Shown: positions 1 through 9,414, numbered from the stretch's first letter. The stretch: DNA of 64,000 bases from Vibrio sp. 10N.286.49.B1 (GCF_002873335.1 NZ_MCUW01000004.1:28435-92434); one strand, 5' to 3'. Notes: a model not told the origin generated them from the letters alone. Numbers and translations are program-made.

Positions 1-888
1 TTCCAACGGTGAACACGAGACGATACCTACGCAGTAACCAAGTTCATACACACGAGATTGAGAAGCATTAAATTTAGCGATTTCCTCATCGAACCTCGTC
101 ATCGGATAACGTGCATCAATACCAGTTGTACCCGACATCAACACAACAAACTCATCCCCGCCAATTCTTGCAATCACATCCGAATCTCTAAAGTTATCTA
201 TCAGTAGTCGAGCAAACGAAATAAGTGCATCATCGCCAACCGAGTGCCCTAGCGAATCATTAATTCTTTTGAAATCATTCAGATCGAAATAAGCCAAACA
301 ATATGGTTCCATAGAAAAACGACACTTACTGATGGCTTTATCCGCCAACGCATTAAACCCCCTACGATTGGAGATTTGTGTTAGTTCGTCAATCGTTGAG
401 TTTAAATTAGCAACGAGTTCATTCTCAGCCAACTTTGCCAGATCAATCAAATCATGGACATCTTGGTCAGAGAAGTGTCTCGGTTCTCGTCCGATAATAC
501 AAACTGTACCAATCTTTATACCCTCAGGAAGCTTGAGAGGCACACCCGCGTAAAAGCGAATGTTCGGCTCACCATCAACCAAAGGGTTATCACAAAAGCG
601 TTCATCAGCCATTGCATCTGGAATAATAAAGGGCTCATCACCAAGAATGGCATGACCACAGAATGAAATGTCTCTACCCGTTTCGTTAGCCTCTAAGCCA
701 ACGCAAGACTTGAACCACTGCCGATCTTCATCAACTAAACTAACCAACGCAATATCGACGTTAAACATGCGCTTAGCTAATCGAGTCACTCGATCGAAAC
801 GCTCCTCATTCGGAGTATCTAAAATTTTTAGTTTGCGCAGTACTTTGACTCGATAATCATCATTCGCAGGTATCGGAGCTGGTTGCAT
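1..888 (-). CDS. GAF-GGDEF diguanylate cyclase, 3' end outside window
   Basis: Reading leftward from an ATG at 888, the frame is open to the window edge (296 codons visible). Residues of about 20-160 form a GAF-type sensor domain; about 165 onward is a GGDEF domain. The signature GGDEF lies at residues 243-247, preceded by the FDLNDFK and N-D-x-LGH-x-x-GD motifs of active cyclases. An RxxD inhibitory site (R234-D237) lies five residues before GGDEF, so the enzyme should make cyclic di-GMP from GTP and be product-inhibited. No membrane segment or signal peptide is visible, so it is probably cytosolic. GAF-GGDEF proteins of this type are common in Vibrio. The ligand of the GAF domain is unknown. 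The C-terminus, including any EAL domain, cannot be seen. Confidence 0.93.
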   Translation of the reverse strand, partial: MQPAPIPANDDYRVKVLRKLKILDTPNEERFDRVTRLAKRMFNVDIALVSLVDEDRQWFKSCVGLEANETGRDISFCGHAILGDEPFIIPDAMADERFCDNPLVDGEPNIRFYAGVPLKLPEGIKIGTVCIIGREPRHFSDQDVHDLIDLAKLAENELVANLNSTIDELTQISNRRGFNALADKAISKCRFSMEPYCLAYFDLNDFKRINDSLGHSVGDDALISFARLLIDNFRDSDVIARIGGDEFVVLMSGTTGIDARYPMTRFDEEIAKFNASQSRVYELGYCVGIVSCSPLE

Positions 889-1196
889 AGCGGTAATAAT
901 CTATTAAATAATTGTAAATATAAAATTAGTAGATCTTGCTATTTATGCCACACCCAACTGCAATTTTAAGTTCGTCAGCCTTATTCAACCAGTACAGTGA
1001 CTAAATGTCAGGCTACATACGTACGACTTTCTTTTTGTATACACCCGTCCACATTTTCTCAAACTACTGCACTTACCTATATGCAAATAACTTGAAGTAG
1101 CATTGATTTCGTGAATTTAATTGACTTCGTTCATCTTTGATTCAGAAACGCTACGTTAGTATGACTGTCTACTAACGATTTACACCAGAGGTCATT
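889..1196. other. Intergenic gap with an inverted repeat
   Basis: A 308-base AT-rich gap between two divergent genes; it must carry both promoters. The only structure I can point to is a perfect inverted repeat, CGTTAGTA at 1154-1161 and TACTAACG at 1170-1177, about 20 bases before the start of the small membrane protein. It could be a regulator site or an mRNA hairpin. No short coding region is convincing here. Confidence 0.5.
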
Positions 1197-1415
1197 ATGA
1201 AGAATTTGCTCGTTACCATCAGCGCACTGATCATTGGGTTTTTCGCTATGATATTTAGCCTACTCATGGCCATTCCATTGGCGATTGTTGCTTTAATTAC
1301 CGGCAATCGTATAAAAAAACAGATGGAACAACAGTTAAAAACGCAACCATACTACCAAGAACCGTCGTCAGGAAAGACCATTGAAGGCGAATATGAAAAT
1401 GTCTCAACTAAGTAG
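1197..1415 (+). CDS. Small membrane protein of unknown function
   Basis: A 72-residue protein. Residues of about 4-36 are one long or two short hydrophobic segments; the remainder is a charged cytoplasmic tail (KKQMEQQLK) with a short acidic end. An AGAGG ribosome site lies six bases before the ATG. It sits 13 bases upstream of the lipoprotein hydrolase gene and is probably cotranscribed with it. I do not recognise the family; proteins like this recur in Vibrio as hypothetical membrane proteins. A membrane role beside an envelope hydrolase is inference. Confidence 0.75.
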   Translation: MKNLLVTISALIIGFFAMIFSLLMAIPLAIVALITGNRIKKQMEQQLKTQPYYQEPSSGKTIEGEYENVSTK

Positions 1416-1428
1416 CCGTTGACAACAA

Positions 1429-2616
1429 ATGACTAAAGAACGCCACAGGCGAAAGCTCACTGCTTTCGCTTTTTATTTAGCGGTATTCATCAGTGCGAGT
1501 ATTGTAGGCTGCAGTAGCAGCGATAACTCTGATCCTGCTTATCAAACCGCCAAACAGTTGCCACGCTTTGATCAGCCAACGTTCGATGCTTACCTCACGG
1601 AAACACGTACTTGGTTAATGGAGAATCGCGACTTCAAAACCCCTGATCATCAAACAGAACTTAATCTGAACAGCCCTTTTGAACTGATTCCGGATAAGCC
1701 TAATGGCGAAGCAGTATTGCTGGTCCATGGCCTCGGCGATTCACCGTATTCGTTCCATGACGTTGCTCATCACCTAGTCAACAACGGTTACTTAGTTCGC
1801 GCAGTTCTGTTATCAGGGCATGGAAGTAAAGCGGGCGATCTTGTTCTATCACGTTACAACGATTGGAATGCTATCGTGGCACATCATGTTTCCTTATTGA
1901 AAAATGATTACCCAACTCTGTGGCTTGGCGGCTACTCCACTGGCGCGAATCTTGTCACGTCTTTGGCACTCAACGACAGCAGCATTTCTGGCTTAGTCCT
2001 GTTTTCTCCAGCATTCAAACCAAAGTCGGAAGCCGTAAAATACGCACAACTCGCCAGCTATTTTGTAACGTGGGCTGATCAAGATCTCGAAGATAACCCG
2101 CTTCGGTATAATTCATTACCGATGAATGGAGCATCCGCCTATTATCAAACCTCTCAAGTGGTACGCGAAGCGCTTTCGACTCAATCCTTTACGAAACCAA
2201 CAATGATGGTTTTGAGTGAGACAGACAGTATTATTGATACTCAGGCTGCTGCAAAATGGTTCAATTCCCATTTTACTCATCCAAATAATACGCTCATCTG
2301 GCAAGGCAGCACTCCACCTGAAGGAAATAACATCATCCACCAAACGATGCCTCGCCCTGATTTGAATATCTCCAATGCCTCTCACATGGGTATGTTATTT
2401 AGCCCAAACAACCCGCATTACGGTATAAATGGATCGGTGAAAATTTGTGATAACGGGCAAAATGACGTCAACACAGATCGCTGTATGAACGGAGACGAGA
2501 CATGGTATTCGGCATGGGGCTATCAAGAAACAGATAAAATCCACGCAAGACTGACGTTTAATCCATACTTTAACGAAACCATGGGTTACTTAGATAAAGT
2601 AATGTCCTCTAAGTAA
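1429..2616 (+). CDS. Alpha/beta hydrolase lipoprotein
   Basis: 395 residues. The N-terminus is a lipoprotein signal peptide with lipobox SIVGC (Cys28), so the mature protein is lipid-anchored in the envelope. The hydrolase fold shows an HGLGDS oxyanion loop near residue 100, the nucleophile elbow GYSTG with Ser170, an Asp in SETDSIID and a His in NASHMGM as the likely triad. It resembles serine aminopeptidase S33/monoglyceride-lipase-like carboxylesterases. An extra C-terminal region with two Cys (KICDNGQNDVNTDRC) may form a disulfide. There is no clear ribosome site, consistent with translation coupled to the small gene just upstream. Substrate unknown; an ester or lipid is likely. Confidence 0.88.
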   Translation: MTKERHRRKLTAFAFYLAVFISASIVGCSSSDNSDPAYQTAKQLPRFDQPTFDAYLTETRTWLMENRDFKTPDHQTELNLNSPFELIPDKPNGEAVLLVHGLGDSPYSFHDVAHHLVNNGYLVRAVLLSGHGSKAGDLVLSRYNDWNAIVAHHVSLLKNDYPTLWLGGYSTGANLVTSLALNDSSISGLVLFSPAFKPKSEAVKYAQLASYFVTWADQDLEDNPLRYNSLPMNGASAYYQTSQVVREALSTQSFTKPTMMVLSETDSIIDTQAAAKWFNSHFTHPNNTLIWQGSTPPEGNNIIHQTMPRPDLNISNASHMGMLFSPNNPHYGINGSVKICDNGQNDVNTDRCMNGDETWYSAWGYQETDKIHARLTFNPYFNETMGYLDKVMSSK

Positions 2617-2965
2617 TAGAATGAGAGTAAGCAAGTTTCTCATTGATTATCTGTAACAGCGTAGGCAATTGATGTTAAATGGTTAATAGACATCAGGTGT
2701 GGCTGCGGCATCAGTAACATAAAGCCATGCATTGCCGTTATTTATTCAAGCAAGACTGCGTCATTTCCATTGATATTTAAACAGCCAATCATTGCAGGCT
2801 ATTGTGACCGACAGAACTAAAACAGTGCTGGTCTCTATCGCCAACCATACGTCACATGAATAACTTCGGCGTAGAACGTGACAAATAGCCTCTAAATGTA
2901 ACAGGTTGTAGTATTTCGCCACTAACTCATGTTTTCAATTCAATTTCATTCGCCACTCCTCTACA
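2617..2965. other. Intergenic gap, nothing recognised
   Basis: 349 bases between the lipoprotein hydrolase and the PbgA-like gene. I see no terminator hairpin with a T run, no repeat and no credible short gene. It presumably contains the promoter of the downstream gene. Confidence 0.4.
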
Positions 2966-4873
2966 ATGTGCCACGTTTTAAACTCAGGTCGTATCCTGAA
3001 TACGCAACTACTGTCGTGGGTTGATTCAAAAATGTTCAAATTATTAAAAACGCGCTTAAGTGCTTACTATGACTTTCTTATTATCAATGCGCTGTTAGCG
3101 ACACTCATCGGTGCTCGTTACTTCTTTTATTTCCCGGATGTCCCCTTTGATATCCTGCAAGATACGTTTGCGGCTTCTAGTTTAATTAGTCATATGAGTT
3201 TGCTGACTCTTGTCTTTGGATTACTGGCACTATTTATTTGCTTTTTACCCTTTAAAGCCAAAAGGCCAGTACTTGCGCTCCTAGCAACGGTAGGTTTAGC
3301 GTTCTTATTTGTAGACACTATGGTATTTGGTTTCTATCGATTCCATCTCAATTATCCAGTGCTGTCTCTCGTCATGTCAGGACAAATAGTTGAATTTCCA
3401 CTGTCAGCATGGGCCATGCTCGTCGCTGGCCTTATCGCACTGTTTGCGCTCCAATGGTGGGCGTTGGGTCGTATAGAAAGTCAAACTTTTAGACTGACGA
3501 AAGCTTTACGAAAAGTGTTCTTACCCTTATTTTTCGCTACTACTCTCGCGAGTCATGGTATCCATATTTGGGCGGCAGCAACGGCTTATCAACCGGTAAT
3601 GTTCGTCAATCAATATTTGCCATTATTCTACCCGACTATTGCTAATTCATTTCTATTGGAACACGGCTTGTTAGACCGCGAAGAGCTTGAAAAAAACCAA
3701 GCCAAAGCTCCGAAAATTCAAGGTGGCCTCAACTATCCTTTAAACCCATTGGATGGTGCGATGCCAAGCCCACCCCAAAATATTATGTTGATCCTCATAG
3801 ATTCATGGCGTCCAGATACCGTAACAGAAAAATATATGCCAACCGTATATCAGATGTCGCAAGACGGCCTATCATTCAACAAGCATTACTCATCAGGTAA
3901 TGCGACACGAATGGGTACATTTGGTTTATTTTATGGCCTACCTGGACCGTATTGGCATCCAATCCTTGCCAACCAGCGCCCTGCTGTTTTGATGGATAGA
4001 TTGCAACAGCTAGATTATCAAATCGGAATTTTCGCATCAGCGCAGATAGAATCTCCTGAATTTAATCGTACTATATTTTCTAAAATTCCTGACTTGCGAG
4101 TTCGTGGCAAAAGTAATGGAACACCAGCAGATCGAGATATCGAACTCGTCGATGATTGGACGACCTGGTATGAACAGCGTAGTGACAAGCCAACCTTTTC
4201 TTTCTTGTTTTTTGACGCGCCCCATGGCTTCATTTTCCCAGACGACTATGAACCTAAATTTGAGCCAATGTCTGGCGCCAACAACCCGTTTGTACGCAGT
4301 AACGATTCTGATCCGGAACCCATATTTAATCGCTATCGAACCAGCACGCACTTTGTTGACAGCAAAATCAAAGAAGTCGTGGCCAAGCTTAAAGAAGAAG
4401 GCACTTACGATGACACCGTGATCATTGTAACTGGCGATCATGGTGAAGAACTGAATGACAATGGCCAGAATTTCTGGGGCCACAACGGTAACTTCACCGA
4501 AGCTCAGATCAAGGTACCTTTCATAATGATCGGTGCGGGCGTCGACAAAGAAAGTAACGATTGGCCAATAGACAAGATGACCACTCACTTTGATTTTGTA
4601 CCAACCATTATGAAAAATTATCTAGGTGTGACCAATGACATTAAGGACTACACCGTTGGTGAGGACTTATACGGGGAATTTGTTGACCGCCCTTACACTA
4701 TCGTGGCTGATTACGGTGATTATGCCATCGTGTCTGAAGATAAAATCTTCTCACTGAAAGGGAACGGGTTGTACGAAGTCAAAGATGGTCGTAACCGACT
4801 GCTTCCTGAGCAAGAAATTGATAGAGAACGCATGCAGTACGCTCTCGATGTCCTAACCCGTTACACTAAATAA
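2966..4873 (+). CDS. PbgA/YejM-like inner-membrane sulfatase-fold protein (DUF3413)
   Basis: 635 residues: five hydrophobic segments in about the first 230 residues, then a periplasmic alkaline-phosphatase/sulfatase-superfamily domain. The membrane half matches the pattern of E. coli PbgA (YejM), the LpxC/LPS regulator that binds cardiolipin or lipid A (IGARYFFYF, ASHGIHIWA, NQYLPLFYP and LEHGLLD correspond). Unlike E. coli PbgA, whose metal site is degenerate, this protein keeps IDSWRPDT, a Thr in SSGNATR, a His in DAPHG and the GDHGEE pair expected of an active metal-dependent hydrolase or transferase. The yejL neighbour of true yejM is absent, so it may be a paralogue. The start is uncertain: the Met at 3032 is an alternative closer to the first membrane segment. 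Confidence 0.85.
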   Translation: MCHVLNSGRILNTQLLSWVDSKMFKLLKTRLSAYYDFLIINALLATLIGARYFFYFPDVPFDILQDTFAASSLISHMSLLTLVFGLLALFICFLPFKAKRPVLALLATVGLAFLFVDTMVFGFYRFHLNYPVLSLVMSGQIVEFPLSAWAMLVAGLIALFALQWWALGRIESQTFRLTKALRKVFLPLFFATTLASHGIHIWAAATAYQPVMFVNQYLPLFYPTIANSFLLEHGLLDREELEKNQAKAPKIQGGLNYPLNPLDGAMPSPPQNIMLILIDSWRPDTVTEKYMPTVYQMSQDGLSFNKHYSSGNATRMGTFGLFYGLPGPYWHPILANQRPAVLMDRLQQLDYQIGIFASAQIESPEFNRTIFSKIPDLRVRGKSNGTPADRDIELVDDWTTWYEQRSDKPTFSFLFFDAPHGFIFPDDYEPKFEPMSGANNPFVRSNDSDPEPIFNRYRTSTHFVDSKIKEVVAKLKEEGTYDDTVIIVTGDHGEELNDNGQNFWGHNGNFTEAQIKVPFIMIGAGVDKESNDWPIDKMTTHFDFVPTIMKNYLGVTNDIKDYTVGEDLYGEFVDRPYTIVADYGDYAIVSEDKIFSLKGNGLYEVKDGRNRLLPEQEIDRERMQYALDVLTRYTK

Positions 4874-4923
4874 CAGCGAATACGTTAACAAAACATTCTG
4901 GCAAGTTAACGTGGTTAGACGTT

Positions 4924-4962
4924 AAAAAGCAGGAAAAGCGTCCACGCTTTTCCTGCTTTTTT
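4924..4962. terminator. Bidirectional rho-independent terminator
   Basis: Perfect 17-bp stem (4924-4940 with 4945-4961) and a 4-base TCCA loop, flanked by an A run and a T run. It ends the PbgA-like gene on one strand and the amylase on the other. Confidence 0.93.
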
Positions 4963-4966
4963 ATTA

Positions 4967-6325
4967 CTATTTTTTCGGTTGGATATAAAATATCGCGGCA
5001 GAATGTTCTGGAACCGTCACAACACCACTGGCTACGGATAATCGGTCGCTTAATGCAGATTGCAACTTCACCGTTGTATCCACCGACACACTTTTTTCTC
5101 GTGAAGATTTATTAATGATTACCAGCCCCTTATCTCCACGGGTAAACGCAAGGATGTCATCATTGGCTTCTACAATCTCGAAAGCTTCACCATGCATACG
5201 GTGGTAGAACTGGATCAACTGCGATAATTTCTCATCTTTCCAAGCATTCATCCAACGTGGTTGCCCTTGCTGATTCTTAATTCCGCTAGGATCAAGATCA
5301 GAATAGATCAATGGCACGCCGCCATCCCGCCCAAGAATATACACATAAGCCAACCATTCATTTTGTTCATCCAACACAAGATTCTGAAAAACATCGTTGT
5401 TTGGAATATCATGAGTCGTAGCAAAGGTAATCGAACGAGCATTTGTCAGCGCTTGACCAAAGCAATAAGGGTCAATTAGTGACGCCATGCTGCCTTTCTT
5501 CTCAAACACCTCAAATACCGTATTGAACAATGGGAAATCATAGGCGGCAAGCCGAGTCTCTTCTAAGTACGGCTGCAAAAACAACTCGTATTCTTCTTTC
5601 GTGGCTCCGCCATCCGTGATGATCTCGCCAAATACGTGCATCCCTTCCGTAATGTCTTGAGTAAACACCGCTTGAATGTGCTCGAGGCTTAGGTGTTTGG
5701 CCGCATCAATGCGGTATCCACGCACCCCAAGATTCTTCATCGCGCGTAAATAAGCTTGTTGTTGCTCAATGACGCGTTTGCTCGTACGTAGGGTGGGTAA
5801 ACCTGGGTCACTGGGTCCACCGGTTAAGCGTCCATGTTGGACTTCCCAGCGATCTTTCCAGTTCTTGATACCAAATGCTTCAACGAAATCATTCTCATCA
5901 AAAAGAGGCTCATTCAAATCCCCAAATAGTTTTTGCTGTTCGAAGTATTGGGAATGCGCTTGGTAGCCTTCAATATCAGCGTTGCTCGGGTATTGAAGAT
6001 CCAACCTTGAACCAGATTCGTTTGCCATATGATTGAAAACAACGTCAATGTATACCCACACCCCCTGTTCATTAAGGGCGGCCATCATTGCCTTAAAGTC
6101 TTCTGTATTGCCCAACTTATTATCGATTACTCGATAGTCTTGCGGCTGATACAATTGCCACCATTGAACTGGCAAAGACTGTCTAAAGGATTTCATCGGA
6201 GGAGAAACGAGCACGGTTTTATAGCCTAGTGTTTTAATTTCTTCCGCTCTTTCCGCTACCAATGCATACGGCCAATCAAAAGCATGCAAAATGACATTAC
6301 TCTGGCTAGTCGTCGACTGTGACAT
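4967..6325 (-). CDS. GH13 alpha-amylase family glycoside hydrolase
   Basis: 452 residues, no signal peptide, so cytoplasmic. The four GH13 regions are present: DVVFNH (94-99), GYRIDAAKH with the nucleophile Asp207, VFGEI with the acid/base Glu234, and THD with His305-Asp306 binding the substrate. A short all-beta C-terminal domain follows. It should hydrolyse alpha-1,4 glucans or maltodextrins inside the cell. It is encoded alone between a terminator and a 240-base gap; no maltose transport genes are adjacent. Exact specificity (amylase or cyclomaltodextrinase) cannot be read from sequence alone. Confidence 0.92.
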   Translation of the reverse strand: MSQSTTSQSNVILHAFDWPYALVAERAEEIKTLGYKTVLVSPPMKSFRQSLPVQWWQLYQPQDYRVIDNKLGNTEDFKAMMAALNEQGVWVYIDVVFNHMANESGSRLDLQYPSNADIEGYQAHSQYFEQQKLFGDLNEPLFDENDFVEAFGIKNWKDRWEVQHGRLTGGPSDPGLPTLRTSKRVIEQQQAYLRAMKNLGVRGYRIDAAKHLSLEHIQAVFTQDITEGMHVFGEIITDGGATKEEYELFLQPYLEETRLAAYDFPLFNTVFEVFEKKGSMASLIDPYCFGQALTNARSITFATTHDIPNNDVFQNLVLDEQNEWLAYVYILGRDGGVPLIYSDLDPSGIKNQQGQPRWMNAWKDEKLSQLIQFYHRMHGEAFEIVEANDDILAFTRGDKGLVIINKSSREKSVSVDTTVKLQSALSDRLSVASGVVTVPEHSAAIFYIQPKK

Positions 6326-6518
6326 GGTTCACTCCTGTCAAAAATGAGTCTTTTACTCTAACAACAATTATATAGAACCTAACAAGGTTCAAATCATCCT
6401 CTAGACATTTTCTATTGTATGAGAAACAAGGCGTAGCCTTAGTGAACTTATGTTCCACTGAGCGAGTTCAATGATTAGTTTCACACCAAACCCTTACTTT
6501 TTCATGAAATTTGGACAC

Positions 6519-6548
6519 AAAAAAACGCGCTTCAGTAAGCGCGTTTTT
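6519..6548 (-). terminator. Rho-independent terminator of yibL
   Basis: GC-rich hairpin (ACGCGCTT at 6525-6532 and AAGCGCGT at 6537-6544) with loop CAGT. On the minus strand it is followed by a T run (A run at 6519-6525 on plus), just after yibL. Confidence 0.88.
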
Positions 6549-6565
6549 CATATCGTAGAAAACGA

Positions 6566-6922
6566 TTAGAATTTTTTCGGAGCGAAACCTGTCATTACAT
6601 CAAGACGCAGCTCTTTGCCAATTTTGGTCATTGGGTGAACCACTACAAGGCCCTTGACCGATTTCTTCAACTTGCCAAGATCAGCCTGCTCTGCTTTAGT
6701 GATTTCACGATAAAACGGCATATCCAACAAGCTTTTACGCTCTTGATTCATGTCATAGCTAGCTTTGTGTTTTAGCTGTGCCAGTTTTTTCGTTAGTTTC
6801 TCAATTTCATCCGTAAATTTGGAGATCATCTCGTTGTCACCACGAGCTTTAGCGCTGTTAAGCTTATGCTGACATGCATCAAGACGGTTTTTAAGTGTTT
6901 GAATTTCTTTTTTCATGCTCAT
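6566..6922 (-). CDS. yibL: YibL family ribosome-associated protein
   Basis: 118 residues. The first 60 are a charged coiled coil. The second half carries the family block: DMPFYREITKAEQADLGKLK followed by KSVKGLVVVHPMT and MTGF, nearly identical to E. coli YibL. YibL co-sediments with ribosomes; its role is unknown. It is monocistronic, with its own terminator directly downstream. Two ATGs (codons 1 and 3) are possible starts. Confidence 0.93.
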   Translation of the reverse strand: MSMKKEIQTLKNRLDACQHKLNSAKARGDNEMISKFTDEIEKLTKKLAQLKHKASYDMNQERKSLLDMPFYREITKAEQADLGKLKKSVKGLVVVHPMTKIGKELRLDVMTGFAPKKF

Positions 6923-6999
6923 TGTTATCTGAACCTAGTAAACGAATGAATAAAACGGACGCGGAGTGTATCACAGACTTAACGGTCATGCCGCTAAGT

Positions 7000-7278
7000 T
7001 TAGGTCCGATAAAGCACCTTAACAACATGCCAGCCAAATTTGGTTTTTACTAAGTGCGGAGTCAAGACTTCACCAGTGAAACACACTTTATCAAATTGTG
7101 GCACCATTTGACCTTTGCGAAATTCGCCTAAGTCACCACCTTTTTTGCCAGAAGGACACGTTGAGTGTTTCTTTGCAAGAGCCTGGAACTTGGCGCCTTT
7201 TTTTAATTGGCTAATAATATCTTCAGCTTGTTCTTTATGCTTAACCAAAATGTGCAGTGCGGCCGCAGTTCTTGCCAT
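7000..7278 (-). CDS. ppiC: Peptidyl-prolyl cis-trans isomerase C (parvulin)
   Basis: 92 residues, a single parvulin domain with no signal peptide, matching the size of E. coli PpiC. Family landmarks are [13 protein letters not shown] at the start, the [17 protein letters not shown] block, and FGWHVVKV at the end. It isomerises peptidyl-proline bonds in the cytoplasm. It lies 77 bases upstream of yibL on the same strand, with no clear terminator between them, so readthrough is possible. Confidence 0.95.
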   Translation of the reverse strand: MARTAAALHILVKHKEQAEDIISQLKKGAKFQALAKKHSTCPSGKKGGDLGEFRKGQMVPQFDKVCFTGEVLTPHLVKTKFGWHVVKVLYRT

Positions 7279-7464
7279 GACGTGTCTACCCTAATACAAA
7301 ACGATGAGATGTTAATAATAGCGAGAGTGTAAATCATTATGAGATCGAAATCACGTTTACAATCTAAGCAGCTTCAACTTTATTCTGATCTGCCGCAGAT
7401 AAGTTAGGGAAATTTAAAACTATTCTATAGAATTAGACTGTCACCAACTTAAGGTATGTATTCG

Positions 7465-8370
7465 ATGTCGCCAACTATAAGTAAAGCAAATCAAGCACAA
7501 GGCATGTTATTGTTCACTCTTAATATGCAAAAGCAGCGCTTTGCTATCGGTACGCTTAAGGTTCGAGAAATAGTCCCATTCTTACCGACGACTCAGATCC
7601 CTTATTCTCATCAGCACGTTGTGGGCACGGTTAGCATCCGGGGATTAACCGTTCCCGTCATCGATATGGCGGCAGCCATTGGTTTTCGGCCTATCACGCC
7701 AGAAGAATATTCCAGCACCTACCTTGTTGTCACGGATTGTCTTCGGACCGTGGTTGCGTTTATGGTCAGAGAAATAGATAAAATCATTGAATGTAACTGG
7801 AGAGAAATAGAACCCGCTCCAGACAGTTCAGGAAAAAACATCTTCGTAACGGGAGTGACCAAGTTTAACGGTGATATCGTGCAACTGCTTGATGTAGAAC
7901 TGTTACTGTCAAAAATCTATCCACAATATGCGGATACCAAAATCCCGATGTTAACCGATGTACAACGTGAACGAATGAAAGCTCTCAATGTGTTGCTTGT
8001 CGATGACTCATCGATTGCGAGAAAACAACTAGGTGATGCACTCAATCAAATCAATATCCCGTTCAATATCTGTAAAGACGGGAATAGCGCATTGGCGTTT
8101 ATGCGTGATCAAGCCAATAGAAGTAACGCGGTTGATATCCTCGTCAGTGACATCGAAATGCCTGGCCTAGATGGCTATGAACTGGTCTTTGAAGTACAAA
8201 ATGATTCGTCATTAAACCAAGCTTATCGCATCCTACACACCTCATTATCGAGTGAAATGTGTACCGACCGAGCTAGGCAGGTAGGAGCCCATGAAGCATT
8301 AATGAAATTCAATGCGGGTGAACTCATTGAAGCAATGCTTAGGGGCGCAGAAACCTTCAGCGAACATTAG
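7465..8370 (+). CDS. cheV: Chemotaxis coupling protein CheV
   Basis: About 301 residues. An N-terminal CheW-like domain (about 1-155) couples receptors to CheA; a C-terminal receiver domain (about 175-300) shows the acidic pair in LLVDDSS and the phospho-acceptor Asp in VSDIEMPGLDGYEL. CheV works in adaptation or as a phosphate sink. I chose the ATG at 7465 over the one nine bases earlier, because the upstream AAGG is well spaced only for the later one. There are no other chemotaxis genes adjacent; a MCP is encoded at 39640. Vibrios commonly carry several dispersed cheV genes. Confidence 0.93.
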   Translation: MSPTISKANQAQGMLLFTLNMQKQRFAIGTLKVREIVPFLPTTQIPYSHQHVVGTVSIRGLTVPVIDMAAAIGFRPITPEEYSSTYLVVTDCLRTVVAFMVREIDKIIECNWREIEPAPDSSGKNIFVTGVTKFNGDIVQLLDVELLLSKIYPQYADTKIPMLTDVQRERMKALNVLLVDDSSIARKQLGDALNQINIPFNICKDGNSALAFMRDQANRSNAVDILVSDIEMPGLDGYELVFEVQNDSSLNQAYRILHTSLSSEMCTDRARQVGAHEALMKFNAGELIEAMLRGAETFSEH

Positions 8371-8377
8371 TCATTTC

Positions 8378-9370
8378 CTAACATCGTACAGGCATAACGG
8401 AGTCGCGCTTTATCAATAAAGGATGAAAAGAGCGAGACACCGCACTTTGTCGCCCTTCTATCGAGATTCGCGCCGCATTTATTGCCATGCTTTCTATAGG
8501 GCTGCGAATCGTCGTCAACTTTGGTGAGAAATAGCACTGAGGTAATACATCATCAAAACCAATGATCGACAGCTGTTCAGGAACTGAGACGCCATGTTCT
8601 TTGAATACTTGAATGGCGGCTGCGGCAAAAAAATCATTAAAAGCGACCATTGCGGTCATCGGCAGCCCTTTATTCAAGAAATTGGTCGCCGCAAGTGCTC
8701 CCCCTTGCTCACCAAAAGGAACCTCTTCTACCCAGTCAGGGTTAAACTCGATACCGGCATCATCAAGCGCTCTTCGGTAACCATCAAACCGCAGAAACTT
8801 ATCATCAACCTCAGTATCACACGACAGAAAGGCAATCTTACGATGCCCCTGCTCTATCAAGTGTTGAGTCGCTTGGTAGGTCCCTTCACTGTTGTCTAGC
8901 CATACGCATTGTTCTTCAATCGTTGGAACAAGACGGTTGATCACGACAAGACCGGGGAGCTGTTTTGCGTACTCGACCAAGGATTTGTCACTCATAACCT
9001 TGCTGTGGATCACAATATTGCGACATCCTTTGCTCAACATGAACTTGATTGCATCCTCTTCACAATCCGCATCATAATTGCCGCTTGCCACGATCATTTT
9101 TTTATCGTGTTGCTTAGCAATTTTCTCTACGCCTTGGCTCAATAGCCCATAAAAAGGCGAGTTAAAACGACTGACAATCAAACCAATCGCATTTAAGCCT
9201 TGGTTTATATTAAGACGTTGATTACCTTTAATTTTATAGCCAACATCGCGCATCGCTTTTTCAACCAAACTGACCGTTTCAGGTACCACGTTTGAAGAAT
9301 GGTTTATAACGCGAGATACGGTCGCGGTAGAGACTCCCGCCGATTTTGCAACATCATTAATTGTAGCCAT
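8378..9370 (-). CDS. LacI/GalR family transcriptional regulator
   Basis: 330 residues. An N-terminal LacI helix-turn-helix (ATINDVAKSAGVSTATVSRV, residues 2-21) and hinge are followed by a periplasmic-binding-like sensor domain. The sensor resembles GalR/GalS more than MalI: the GLIV, VINR, GH-x-x-IAFLS and IGFDD segments line up. It is transcribed divergently from nhaC-malY-mak and almost certainly controls that locus; the intergenic region holds two copies of a 13-bp palindrome whose half site ATGTAA is close to the GalR half site GTGTAA. The inducer is unknown. Its 3' end lies seven bases from cheV, tail to tail. Confidence 0.93.
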   Translation of the reverse strand: MATINDVAKSAGVSTATVSRVINHSSNVVPETVSLVEKAMRDVGYKIKGNQRLNINQGLNAIGLIVSRFNSPFYGLLSQGVEKIAKQHDKKMIVASGNYDADCEEDAIKFMLSKGCRNIVIHSKVMSDKSLVEYAKQLPGLVVINRLVPTIEEQCVWLDNSEGTYQATQHLIEQGHRKIAFLSCDTEVDDKFLRFDGYRRALDDAGIEFNPDWVEEVPFGEQGGALAATNFLNKGLPMTAMVAFNDFFAAAAIQVFKEHGVSVPEQLSIIGFDDVLPQCYFSPKLTTIRSPIESMAINAARISIEGRQSAVSRSFHPLLIKRDSVMPVRC

Positions 9371-9401
9371 TATTATCTCCCTTTTTTGTCACTATGCATT
9401 A

Positions 9402-9414
9402 ATGTAATTTACAT
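9402..9414. promoter_or_regulatory. Palindromic operator copy 1
   Basis: ATGTAATTTACAT: six-base arms around a central T, perfectly symmetric. It lies 32 bases upstream of the LacI-type gene start. An identical copy is at 9544-9556 and I saw no other in the window, which supports recognition by the adjacent regulator. Confidence 0.7.

Noticed and set aside
4037..4588. 183-codon open frame antisense to the PbgA-like gene
   Set aside because: Lies wholly inside a strongly supported gene on the other strand and has no family features.
6375..6405. tRNA-like sequence GGTTCAAATC
   Set aside because: The flanking bases do not form a T-arm stem and no acceptor or anticodon arms can be built.
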